Source of the DNA: Streptosporangiaceae bacterium
Lineage (GTDB): Bacteria > Actinomycetota > Actinomycetes > Streptosporangiales > Streptosporangiaceae
Direction of reading: 5' to 3'
Assembly (NCBI GenBank): GCA_030040475.1
Contig: JASHTQ010000704.1
Span: forward strand, 1-14,633
Length of the DNA: 14,633 bases
Below are positions 1-5,487 of this stretch, one piece after another. The notes beneath the pieces are model-generated. The model saw only the letters and a program-made list of their open reading frames with translations, did not search any database and was not told the origin of the DNA. The stretch's first letter is position 1; each line of letters starts with the position of its first letter. A program made the position numbers and the translations under genes.

Positions 1-752
1 GCCGCCGACGGCCCGCCGAGCGCGCCGATCTGGACGTACTTGATGTCTGCGGTGTCCTCGCCGAGCCCCTGGCGGCCAAGGGCAAGGGCGGCGAACGCGC
101 TCTCGGCCACCGGACCCCACACGAAGTCGAGCACCAGCCCTGGCGCGTCCGCGCCGAGAACCTCGGCGAGCGCGTCCGCGTCCCCACAACCGTCGCCGCG
201 AAGCGCCACCACGTCCGCGCCGGCGTCGGCCGCGCGCGACAGGCCCTCCTTGCTCCGCCCGGCGCCGACGACGCGCGCGGCGCCGAGCAGCCGGGCGTTC
301 TGCGCGGCCAGGTAGCCAGACATCCCGGTGACGCCGAGAACAAGCACCGTGCCCAGCGAGCCGGTCTCGGCCAGCCTGGCCTGCAGCGGCAGCCAGGAGG
401 CGATGCCCGGGTTGACGCCTGCCGCGACGGCCTCGGGCCGGGCGCCCTCAGGCAGCGGGAACCTCATCGCGTCAGGGGAGGCGATCCGCTCCGCGAACGT
501 GCCGAACGGCGGTGGTCCCGACGAGGTGAAGACGAGCTCGCCATCGGCCGCTCGCGCCACCGCGTTCAGGCCGGGAATGACCGGGAAGACGGGGTCGCGG
601 CCGTAATGGCGCCCGGTCGCCACCGACCGCGTGAGCTGGTGGATGCCCCCGGCCACGAACTCCACGATCTGGCTGCCCCCGTCCGCCGCCGGCTCGTCGA
701 AGTCGCCGTACACGGGCACCGAGTCCGCCGACTGCAGGATCGCCGCCTTCAT
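1..752 (-). CDS. Zinc-independent medium-chain oxidoreductase (quinone oxidoreductase-like), 3' end outside window
   Basis: The visible 250 residues read as an NAD(P)H-dependent medium-chain dehydrogenase/reductase. An N-terminal GroES-like part (about 1-120) starts MKAAILQ. It is followed by a Rossmann part with the dinucleotide-binding stretch LVLGVTGMSG at about 137-146 and a following helix LAAQNARLLGA. I see none of the Cys/His zinc ligands of classical alcohol dehydrogenases, which favours the quinone-reductase side of the family. Substrate cannot be told. The ATG at 752 has a strong Shine-Dalgarno (AGGAGGAGG on the minus strand, about 757-766). The gene diverges from a TetR gene, with twin operators in the 74-bp gap, so it is probably the repressor's target and ligand-induced. 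The gene runs off the left edge, so its C-terminus is unseen. Confidence 0.88.
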   Translation of the reverse strand, partial: MKAAILQSADSVPVYGDFDEPAADGGSQIVEFVAGGIHQLTRSVATGRHYGRDPVFPVIPGLNAVARAADGELVFTSSGPPPFGTFAERIASPDAMRFPLPEGARPEAVAAGVNPGIASWLPLQARLAETGSLGTVLVLGVTGMSGYLAAQNARLLGAARVVGAGRSKEGLSRAADAGADVVALRGDGCGDADALAEVLGADAPGLVLDFVWGPVAESAFAALALGRQGLGEDTADIKYVQIGALGGPSA

Positions 753-770
753 CGCGACCTCCTCCTAAAT

Positions 771-783
771 TTAACGTTGTTAA
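771..783. promoter_or_regulatory. Operator 1: palindrome TTAAC-GTT-GTTAA
   Basis: This is a perfect 5-3-5 inverted repeat next to the Shine-Dalgarno of the minus-strand oxidoreductase gene. It has the same half-sites and 3-bp spacer as the second palindrome at 803-817. The AT-rich motif stands out in GC-rich DNA. It probably binds the TetR protein encoded at 827 and blocks transcription of the oxidoreductase; the binding is inference. Confidence 0.72.
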
Positions 784-802
784 TGACCGCTATCCAGCGT
801 GC

Positions 803-817
803 CTTAACATTGTTAAG
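803..817. promoter_or_regulatory. Operator 2: palindrome CTTAAC-ATT-GTTAAG
   Basis: This is a perfect 6-3-6 inverted repeat. Its centre (810) lies 33 bp from the centre of operator 1 (777), about three helical turns, so both sites face the same side of the DNA. It overlaps the likely -10 element of the TetR gene. It also sits just downstream of a minus-strand TTGACA (819-824), which would be a perfect -35 for the oxidoreductase gene although the matching -10 (CACGCT) is poor. This suits autoregulation plus repression of the divergent gene. Confidence 0.75.
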
Positions 818-819
818 CT
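814..819 (+). promoter_or_regulatory. Candidate -10 element (TAAGCT) for a leaderless tetR-type transcript
   Basis: TAAGCT fits the actinobacterial TAnnnT -10 pattern and lies 7 bp before the ATG at 827. No Shine-Dalgarno precedes that ATG. Together these suggest a leaderless mRNA starting at or next to the start codon. No convincing -35 was found at normal spacing. Operator 2 overlaps this element. Confidence 0.4.
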
Positions 820-826
820 GTCAACC

Positions 827-1477
827 ATGGCAGCCGGGCTGACCAAGACGGTCATCGTGCAGACGGCCCTGGACCTGCTGGACGAGGCGGGCATGGACGG
901 CCTGACCGTGCGCGCCCTGGCGTCCCGGCTGGGAGTCCAGGCCCCCGCGCTCTACTGGCACGTGCGCGGCAAGCAGGCGCTGCTTGACGAGATGGCCACC
1001 CTGATCTGGCGGCAGGTCGGCGACGTCATGGCGGCGCTCCCGGTCGGCCTGCCCTGGCGCGAGCTGATGACGACCTACGCGGTGACCGTCCGGCAGGGGC
1101 TGCTCGGCCACCGGGACGGGGCCAAGGCCTTCAGCGGCACGACGCTGACCGACCCCGGCGTCGTCAGGCGGCAGGAGGTGACCTTCGAGCGCCTCACCAG
1201 CCAGGGCTTCACCCTCAGGAACGCGGCGCTGGCCCTGGTCCTGCTGCACGATTTCACCATCGGCTTCTGCGTGGAGGAACAGGCGGTCATCCAGGCGGTC
1301 GCCGCCGGCGACGAGAGATACTCCCTGGACCGCCGTGCCGAGCTGATCGGCGCGCAGGCCGCGCCGCTCGCCGTCGAAGCGGGGCAGGTCATCTTCGGCG
1401 ACCCCGGTGCCCGCTTCGACGAGCTCCTCGGCCTGCTCCTCGACACCGTCGCGAGGCTGCGGCAGCCGGACGCCTAG
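827..1477 (+). CDS. TetR-family transcriptional repressor
   Basis: The 216-residue product has a TetR N-terminal helix-turn-helix (about 5-52). The recognition region is LTVRALASRLGVQAPALYWH followed by a short basic turn and LLDEM, typical of the class. The remaining helices (about 70-216) resemble the tetracycline-repressor C-terminal ligand and dimerisation domain. It should bind DNA as a dimer and release it on binding a small molecule, not identifiable here. It diverges from the oxidoreductase at 752, and two matching palindromes lie in the gap, so it likely controls both genes. The ATG lacks a ribosome-binding site and may be leaderless. Its TAG interlocks with the stop of the convergent secreted-protein gene in CTAG at 1474-1477. 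Confidence 0.92.
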   Translation: MAAGLTKTVIVQTALDLLDEAGMDGLTVRALASRLGVQAPALYWHVRGKQALLDEMATLIWRQVGDVMAALPVGLPWRELMTTYAVTVRQGLLGHRDGAKAFSGTTLTDPGVVRRQEVTFERLTSQGFTLRNAALALVLLHDFTIGFCVEEQAVIQAVAAGDERYSLDRRAELIGAQAAPLAVEAGQVIFGDPGARFDELLGLLLDTVARLRQPDA

Positions 1478-3510
1478 CAGGCGGGGTTGTCGTTGTTGGC
1501 CGCCTCCGCCTGGTCGAAGTCGCCGTAGCCGTTGAGATCGCCGTTGCCGCCGGAGTACTGCCACATCAGGTGGCAGACCGCAGGCTCGCTGCCGAACCAG
1601 CGTGCGTTCGATCCGGAATTGGCGAACCCGGCCGGCCGGTCCAGGTTGGTCTGCTCGTCGGTGAACGTCCACTCGGCCGCGTTCTGGAGCTTCTCGCCGC
1701 CGAAGATCCCGCTCCACGAGCCGTACGTGTCGCCGCCCGCGGAGTAAACCGCCGCCGAGTAGGGCGTGTACTGGTTGATGTAGCTCACGAATCCCTGGTA
1801 GGTGGCGTAGTCCACGTCCGGGGCGATGTAGCCCTTCAGCTCCGTGCTGCCGCACGGGCCGTTCCAGACCGTGTTCCAGCCGTTCTCGTCCGGCGGCGTG
1901 CCGTTGTTCTCGATGTCTATGAAGATGTAGCGGAAGTTGAAGAAGTACCCGCCAAGGCTCGCGATGACCTGCTGTGCCTGCTCCTGGCCCCAGGTCATCG
2001 CCTCGGCCGTGGTGCCGTTGTAGTGCGGGTCCCGGCCAGGGCCCGCCGCGAACCAGTATCCCGCCGCGCCGAGGCCGAGGCCGTAGTCCAGGATGTTGTC
2101 GTTGGCCATGTTGTAGTTGGACTGGACCCAGTTCAGCCCGGCGGTGGTGCAGCCCTTCCAGTTCAGGAAGGAGCCCACCTCCCCGATGTACTCCCCGTAG
2201 GGGCCGGCCGTGCCCTGGCTGCAGCTGCCGACCGGCTCGGTGTACGGGCCCTTGCCGCACGCGGCAGGCGCCGAGCTGTCGGTTCCGTAGTAGAAGCCGG
2301 TCGAATCGCCGCCGGACTCGGCGGTGCCCGCCCGCACCGCGACCAGGGCCGCGCGGGCGATCGTCATGTCCGCGCCGGTGGAATGGTCGGGCAGGAACGA
2401 CAGGATCCGCGGCGGCCCGCAGATGTTCACCGGCGCCGTGACGACGGCCGTCGGGCCCGCGCCACGGGCCAGCGACGACGGGTAGATGGTCACCGAGGTC
2501 AGGCGCTGGCAGGCCTGGGTGCCGGTGCGAGGCGCGAGCAGCGCGACCGACACCGACTCGCCGTGCCGCAAGGTGAGCGCCGTGCTCTGCGCGGTGCCGC
2601 GCTCGTAGGTGGTGAGCAATGACCTCTCGGCCTGCAGCGCGCTGGAATCGGTGAAGATCTTGGCCACCCTGGGCGAATCGCCCACCGAGTGCACCTTCAC
2701 CGTCGGCCAGCTCTCGGGCAGCACGCAGGTCCGGCCCGAGTTGCCGAGCCGGAGTTCGACGACCGCGCCGCCCTTGGTCGAGGAGGTCGAGGACACCTGC
2801 GCGCGCAGCGCCGAGGCCCGGCAGGTCGCCGGCTCCGCGGCGTCGGTCGCCGCGAATGGCGGCGGGGCGGACGAGACCTGCAGCGCCTTGATCTGGCTGG
2901 TCAGCGTCTGCTCGGCGTAGAACGGGGACAGCTGAAGCTGTCCGCCCACGCACGGGACGAAGGAGCCGGCCGGCTCGCCGACGGCCACCTGGCGATCCGA
3001 ACCTGGCAGCGTGAGCGCCATCGTCCACTGGGTAACGCACCGGGATTGGCCGGCCGCGGAAATGGCCGTGACCACCGCGCTCTGTCCTGGTTGCAGCACG
3101 ATCCTCGCCTCAGGAACCGGCGCGAGGTTGCTGAACTCCACGTCGCTGACCGTGACCGCGACAGCCTTCTCCGTCGAGCCCAGCGCCGTGCCCGGCCCCT
3201 TGCCCCCAGTGCCGCCGCGGAACACGACCCGGGGCCAGCCGCGCAGCGAGCATGCCGCGCGGCCGGTATCGCGCAGCAGCACGTTCCACGCCTGCTTCCC
3301 CATCCCCTCCGACGGGTCACCGCGGATCGCATCGGGCACGGTTACGGCCAGTTCGCCGGCCTGGCACGGTGGTGAGGAGGCGGCCGGGCCATACCCGGAA
3401 GGCTGCAGCGGCTGAGCGGATGCGGTGCCCGCGGTAAGCATCGCGACGGCCACCACGGCAGTCATGACCCACGGCGCGGTGCGCGTCGTGAGCGGGCTTC
3501 GGGCGATCAT
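1474..3510 (-). CDS. Secreted protein: two DUF4232-like domains plus a lysozyme-like (GH25/DUF1906-type) barrel
   Basis: This is a 678-residue exported protein. A signal peptide spans residues 1-32 (basic start, hydrophobic core, TASA before the cut). Two DUF4232-like domains follow. Each has four cysteines with matching spacing: 49, 87, 158, 187 and 230, 262, 334, 364, suggesting two disulfides per domain. From about 400 to the end lies an aromatic-rich domain with YIFIDIENN (Asp532 and Glu534) and a late LMWQYSGGNGDLNGYGDFD, which resemble the catalytic DxE and C-terminal WQY signatures of GH25 lysozymes and related barrels. Peptidoglycan or polysaccharide cleavage outside the cell is plausible but unproven. 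I chose the ATG at 3510 over an upstream TTG at 3531 because GGAGGT lies 6 nt before it. The signal peptide has no lipobox. Confidence 0.85.
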   Translation of the reverse strand: MIARSPLTTRTAPWVMTAVVAVAMLTAGTASAQPLQPSGYGPAASSPPCQAGELAVTVPDAIRGDPSEGMGKQAWNVLLRDTGRAACSLRGWPRVVFRGGTGGKGPGTALGSTEKAVAVTVSDVEFSNLAPVPEARIVLQPGQSAVVTAISAAGQSRCVTQWTMALTLPGSDRQVAVGEPAGSFVPCVGGQLQLSPFYAEQTLTSQIKALQVSSAPPPFAATDAAEPATCRASALRAQVSSTSSTKGGAVVELRLGNSGRTCVLPESWPTVKVHSVGDSPRVAKIFTDSSALQAERSLLTTYERGTAQSTALTLRHGESVSVALLAPRTGTQACQRLTSVTIYPSSLARGAGPTAVVTAPVNICGPPRILSFLPDHSTGADMTIARAALVAVRAGTAESGGDSTGFYYGTDSSAPAACGKGPYTEPVGSCSQGTAGPYGEYIGEVGSFLNWKGCTTAGLNWVQSNYNMANDNILDYGLGLGAAGYWFAAGPGRDPHYNGTTAEAMTWGQEQAQQVIASLGGYFFNFRYIFIDIENNGTPPDENGWNTVWNGPCGSTELKGYIAPDVDYATYQGFVSYINQYTPYSAAVYSAGGDTYGSWSGIFGGEKLQNAAEWTFTDEQTNLDRPAGFANSGSNARWFGSEPAVCHLMWQYSGGNGDLNGYGDFDQAEAANNDNPAC

Positions 3511-3564
3511 TCGGATACCTCCAGCGGGCAACGGCCGCGTACCAGAGGCCGTCTGCGGGCAGCA

Positions 3565-3570
3565 ATTATC
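3565..3570 (-). promoter_or_regulatory. Candidate -10 (GATAAT) for the secreted-protein gene
   Basis: GATAAT on the minus strand lies about 55 bp before the ATG at 3510 and would give a leader of roughly 48 nt. The best upstream -35 (CACACA, 18-bp spacer) matches TTGACA only in its last three bases, so this is a weak prediction. Confidence 0.3.
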
Positions 3571-3593
3571 CTTATGCGGTAAGGGTTCTGTGT

Positions 3594-3608
3594 GCTCGAT
3601 GATCGAGC
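3594..3608. repeat. 15-bp palindrome GCTCGAT-G-ATCGAGC
   Basis: This is a perfect 7-1-7 inverted repeat about 84 bp upstream of the secreted-protein start and just upstream of its candidate promoter. It looks like a dimeric-regulator site. The binding protein is unknown. Confidence 0.5.
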
Positions 3609-3624
3609 GACGGCCGGCGATCGG

Positions 3625-3655
3625 GTAATTCCGCGGCGTTTGTCGTGTAATTCCG
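3625..3655. repeat. Direct repeat GTAATTCCG, 22 bp apart
   Basis: Two identical 9-bp copies (3625-3633 and 3647-3655) are spaced 22 bp start to start, two helical turns. That spacing is usual for tandem binding of response-regulator-like proteins. The function is inferred from geometry only. Confidence 0.45.
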
Positions 3656-3781
3656 AACGCCTGCCGCTGCGCCCTGTTTTACCGTTTGGCGTCATCTGGG
3701 TCGAGACGACACGCCGTGCAGATCGTTACTCCGTATCGCGATCTGGCTGGGACGATGTGCCGAGCCGCGGTCGGCCGCACC

Positions 3782-3799
3782 CGAGGCCGCCGAGCCTCG
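3782..3799. repeat. Hairpin CGAGGC-N6-GCCTCG
   Basis: This is a perfect 6-bp stem with a 6-nt loop in the non-coding region. There is no T-tract. It could be a weak terminator or an RNA structure; no function can be assigned. Confidence 0.4.
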
Positions 3800-3855
3800 T
3801 AAGCGGGTAAACACGCAGCGTGCGGGCCTGGCGGGCGTCGTGCTCGCGCCTGCGG

Positions 3856-3868
3856 GCGGTTAAACCGC
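3856..3868. repeat. 13-bp palindrome GCGGTT-A-AACCGC
   Basis: This is a perfect 6-1-6 inverted repeat about 130 bp upstream of the SigB-like promoter of the GAF-ANTAR gene. It is a possible upstream regulator site. It differs in sequence from the TetR-type operators at 771-817. Confidence 0.4.
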
Positions 3869-3983
3869 GTAATAGCGCCCCGCATTTGTCATCCCGTGAT
3901 GCCCGGCACCGAAATGAAGGGCGGCGGCCTTCGCGGGTATCTCGCGGGAACTTCCGCACTGCGGCTCGATCGGTGTCGGCGAT

Positions 3984-4007
3984 GTTTAACGCACCGTCCT
4001 CGGGTAG
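3984..4007 (+). promoter_or_regulatory. SigB/SigF-like stress promoter (GTTT-N14-GGGTAG)
   Basis: GTTT at 3984-3987 and GGGTAG at 4002-4007 are 14 bp apart. This agrees with the actinobacterial SigB/SigF pattern GnnT-N14-16-GGGTA. Transcription would begin near 4014, giving a leader of about 45 nt before the GAF-ANTAR start. The last base deviates from the usual C or T. Confidence 0.5.
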
Positions 4008-4058
4008 GGGACTGGTCAGGGAAACCGCAGGCGGCGGGCTATCAAGCGAGGCTGCCAG

Positions 4059-4901
4059 ATGGGTGTATCGATGGCTGCGGAGTACGTACAGGCGATTACA
4101 GAGGATTGCAGGGAACTGCAAGACGCGCTGATCGGTACCGAGAGCATCGAGGAGTTCCTGCACGAGATGGCCGTCCTGGCCGCCCGCCTGGGAAGCAGCG
4201 CAGGCAGCGCAGGCAGCGGAAGCAGCGGCACCGGCGGCACCGGCGGGCTGTCGTGCGGGATGACGATGCGGACCAACGGCCGGCCGGTGACCGTGGCCTG
4301 CAGCGACCCGCTGGCCGCCCAGGTAGACGAGGTGCAGTACGCGCTCGACGACGGCCCGTGCCTGCACGCCATGCGCGACGGCCAGGTGGTCCGCATCGAG
4401 GACACGGCCGACAAGGCGCGGTGGCCCGAATTCGAGGCCAGGGCGGCCGCCCGCGGCATCCGGTCCTGCCTGGCCGTACCGCTCAGACCAGGGCCGCTGA
4501 GCTCCGGGCCGCTGAACTCCGGGCCGCCGAACTCCGGTGGCCACACGGTCGGCGCCCTGAACCTGTACGCGCGGACCGCCTCGGCGTTCGGCGCGGCGGA
4601 AGCCCGGCGGGCGGAGAACTTCGCCGCGAATGCATCCGGGGCGCTGACGCTCGCCGTGCGGATGGCCTCGCACGCGGCCCTTATCGAGCAACTGCGCTCG
4701 TCGCTTGCCTCGCGGACCGTGATCGACCAGGCACTCGGCATCATCATGTCGCGCGAGCGCTGCGGTCAGGACCGTGCATTTGCCATCCTGCGGACGGCGT
4801 CGCAGCACGGTAACGTCAAGCTCCGTGATATCGCCACCGCGATAGTCACCGATGTCAGCGGCGAGCCCCCGCAGCCGCCGCCGCCATTCGAAGGTGGTTA
4901 A
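4059..4901 (+). CDS. GAF-ANTAR regulator (RNA-binding antiterminator)
   Basis: The 280-residue cytoplasmic signalling protein has a GAF sensor domain (about 25-200, with DDGPCLHAM and the VGALNLYA strand) followed by an ANTAR domain (about 207-268). The ANTAR part reads VIDQALGIIM, a conserved AF-LR-SQ helix and NVKLRDIATAIV. ANTAR domains bind paired hexaloop stem-loops in nascent RNA and prevent termination; the target here is unknown. Two low-complexity insertions are present: a Gly/Ser tract at 46-63 and a GPLSS/GPLNS/GPPNS repeat at 145-159 within a GAF hairpin, both made of short DNA repeats. A Pro-rich tail ends the protein. The ATG at 4059 has GCGAGG 7 nt upstream; an in-frame ATG at 4071 is an alternative. 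A SigB-like promoter precedes it, and it converges on the STAS gene with interlocked stops. Confidence 0.92.
   Translation: MGVSMAAEYVQAITEDCRELQDALIGTESIEEFLHEMAVLAARLGSSAGSAGSGSSGTGGTGGLSCGMTMRTNGRPVTVACSDPLAAQVDEVQYALDDGPCLHAMRDGQVVRIEDTADKARWPEFEARAAARGIRSCLAVPLRPGPLSSGPLNSGPPNSGGHTVGALNLYARTASAFGAAEARRAENFAANASGALTLAVRMASHAALIEQLRSSLASRTVIDQALGIIMSRERCGQDRAFAILRTASQHGNVKLRDIATAIVTDVSGEPPQPPPPFEGG
4191..4247 (+). repeat. Coding 9-bp tandem repeats (Gly/Ser tract)
   Basis: Units related to GCAGCGCAG, drifting to CCGGCGGCA, repeat about six times inside the GAF-ANTAR gene. They encode a flexible Gly/Ser/Thr tract at about residues 46-63. The reading frame stays open because the unit is a multiple of three. 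Confidence 0.7.
4491..4535 (+). repeat. Coding 15-bp tandem repeat, three copies
   Basis: Three adjacent copies (4491-4505, 4506-4520, 4521-4535) read GGGCCGCTGAGCTCC, GGGCCGCTGAACTCC and GGGCCGCCGAACTCC. They encode GPLSS, GPLNS and GPPNS. A degenerate fourth copy may lie at 4476-4490. The copies differ by only one or two bases, suggesting recent expansion. Confidence 0.85.
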
Positions 4902-5338
4902 TCCCAGGATGGCTCGGGCGGCTCCTCCGTCGTTATCGTCGCGGGCCAGGACATTCCCCTCCCATGCCCTGGCTGGTCGTTGGGGGTCGCCAGCGAGGCG
5001 GCGACGCTCGCATAGATGGGCATCAGGCGGTCGACCCCGGTGATGCCAAGCACGCGGTGCACGGCGGGCGAGTCGACCACCAGCCGCATCCCGCCGCCGC
5101 TCGCGGTGGCCCGCTTGAACGTGCGCACCAGGGCGCTGACTCCGGTGGAATCGCAGAACGTGGTCTTGCTCATGTCCGCGACCATCCAGACCGCGCCCTG
5201 GTTGACCACGCCGAGCAGCGCCTCACGGACCTGGTCGGCGTTGGTTGCGTCGATCTCGGCGGGCAGCGTCACCACGGCCACCTGGCCGACCCATACGACG
5301 GGACAACAGTCACCGGACACATGCCACCATCCGTTCAC
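4898..5338 (-). CDS. STAS-domain anti-anti-sigma factor
   Basis: This 146-residue soluble protein is mostly one STAS domain (about 15-115). The conserved loop reads FCDSTGVSAL, with Ser64 in DSTG as the expected phosphorylation site for an RsbW/SpoIIAB-type kinase. The strands VAVVTLPAEID and GMRLVVDSP fit the family. Unphosphorylated STAS proteins free a sigma factor from its anti-sigma kinase; no kinase or sigma gene is in this window, so partners lie elsewhere. A tail of about 25 residues rich in Pro and Glu follows the domain. The start is uncertain: GTG at 5338 is used, but it has no good ribosome-binding site, and GTG codons 7 and 20 are alternatives. It converges on the GAF-ANTAR gene with stops sharing TTAA at 4898-4901. 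Confidence 0.9.
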   Translation of the reverse strand: MNGWWHVSGDCCPVVWVGQVAVVTLPAEIDATNADQVREALLGVVNQGAVWMVADMSKTTFCDSTGVSALVRTFKRATASGGGMRLVVDSPAVHRVLGITGVDRLMPIYASVAASLATPNDQPGHGRGMSWPATITTEEPPEPSWD

Positions 5339-5409
5339 GCCAGCAGGAGGTGGGCCGCGTCTCTGGACCCGAGATGGCGGCTCCCGGCAGGGGTCACCGC
5401 GCAGCGAAC

Positions 5410-5438
5410 ATTATCCGGTCACCCCGGCCCGGCGCAAG
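5410..5438 (-). promoter_or_regulatory. Candidate promoter for the STAS gene
   Basis: GATAAT on the minus strand (5410-5415) with TTGCGC about 16 bp upstream (5432-5437) forms a moderate vegetative-type promoter. It would give a leader of about 65 nt before the GTG at 5338. The -35 matches only TTG of the consensus. Confidence 0.3.
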
Positions 5439-5487
5439 CCGCACGAACAGGTTCCACGCCGAGGCCGATCGGCGGGATGATCGGGCC

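Larger units (their letters stand above)
3511..4058. other. Long intergenic region with regulatory motifs
   Basis: This 548-bp stretch between the divergent secreted-protein and GAF-ANTAR genes has lower GC and no ORF with the GC-rich third positions of its neighbours. It holds a palindrome GCTCGAT-G-ATCGAGC (3594-3608), a 9-bp direct repeat GTAATTCCG (3625-3633 and 3647-3655), a hairpin CGAGGC-N6-GCCTCG (3782-3799), a palindrome GCGGTT-A-AACCGC (3856-3868), and a SigB-like promoter at its right end. It is too long for two simple promoters and may contain extra regulatory sites or a small RNA. No RNA family was recognised. Confidence 0.6.

Noticed and set aside
821..3040. 739-residue open frame on the minus strand spanning the TetR gene and most of the secreted-protein gene
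   Set aside because: The product is Arg/Gly/His-rich with no domain, and its frame is an off-phase reading of two well-supported genes; a GC-rich shadow.
3511..3531. Upstream TTG start for the secreted protein
   Set aside because: The ATG at 3510 has GGAGGT at ideal spacing and begins a normal signal peptide; the TTG lies upstream of that ribosome-binding site.
3507..3695. 62-residue minus-strand frame whose TGA overlaps the secreted-protein ATG (ATGA arrangement)
   Set aside because: Tempting as a coupled leader peptide, but there is no ribosome-binding site, third positions are unbiased and many codons are rare for this genome.
4191..4250. Repeats considered as CRISPR or mobile-element remnants
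   Set aside because: Units are 9 bp, in frame and contiguous without spacers; they are coding microsatellites.
3726..4808. 360-residue minus-strand frame across the intergenic region and the GAF-ANTAR gene
   Set aside because: No recognisable domain and antisense to a clear GAF-ANTAR protein; the intergenic part lacks GC-biased third positions.
5245..5487. N-terminal extension of the sugar kinase, including AGGAGG at 5345 with in-frame GTG 5350 and ATG 5374
   Set aside because: AGGAGG is not at a workable distance from either codon, the encoded residues resemble no part of PfkB kinases, and the first part overlaps the STAS gene.
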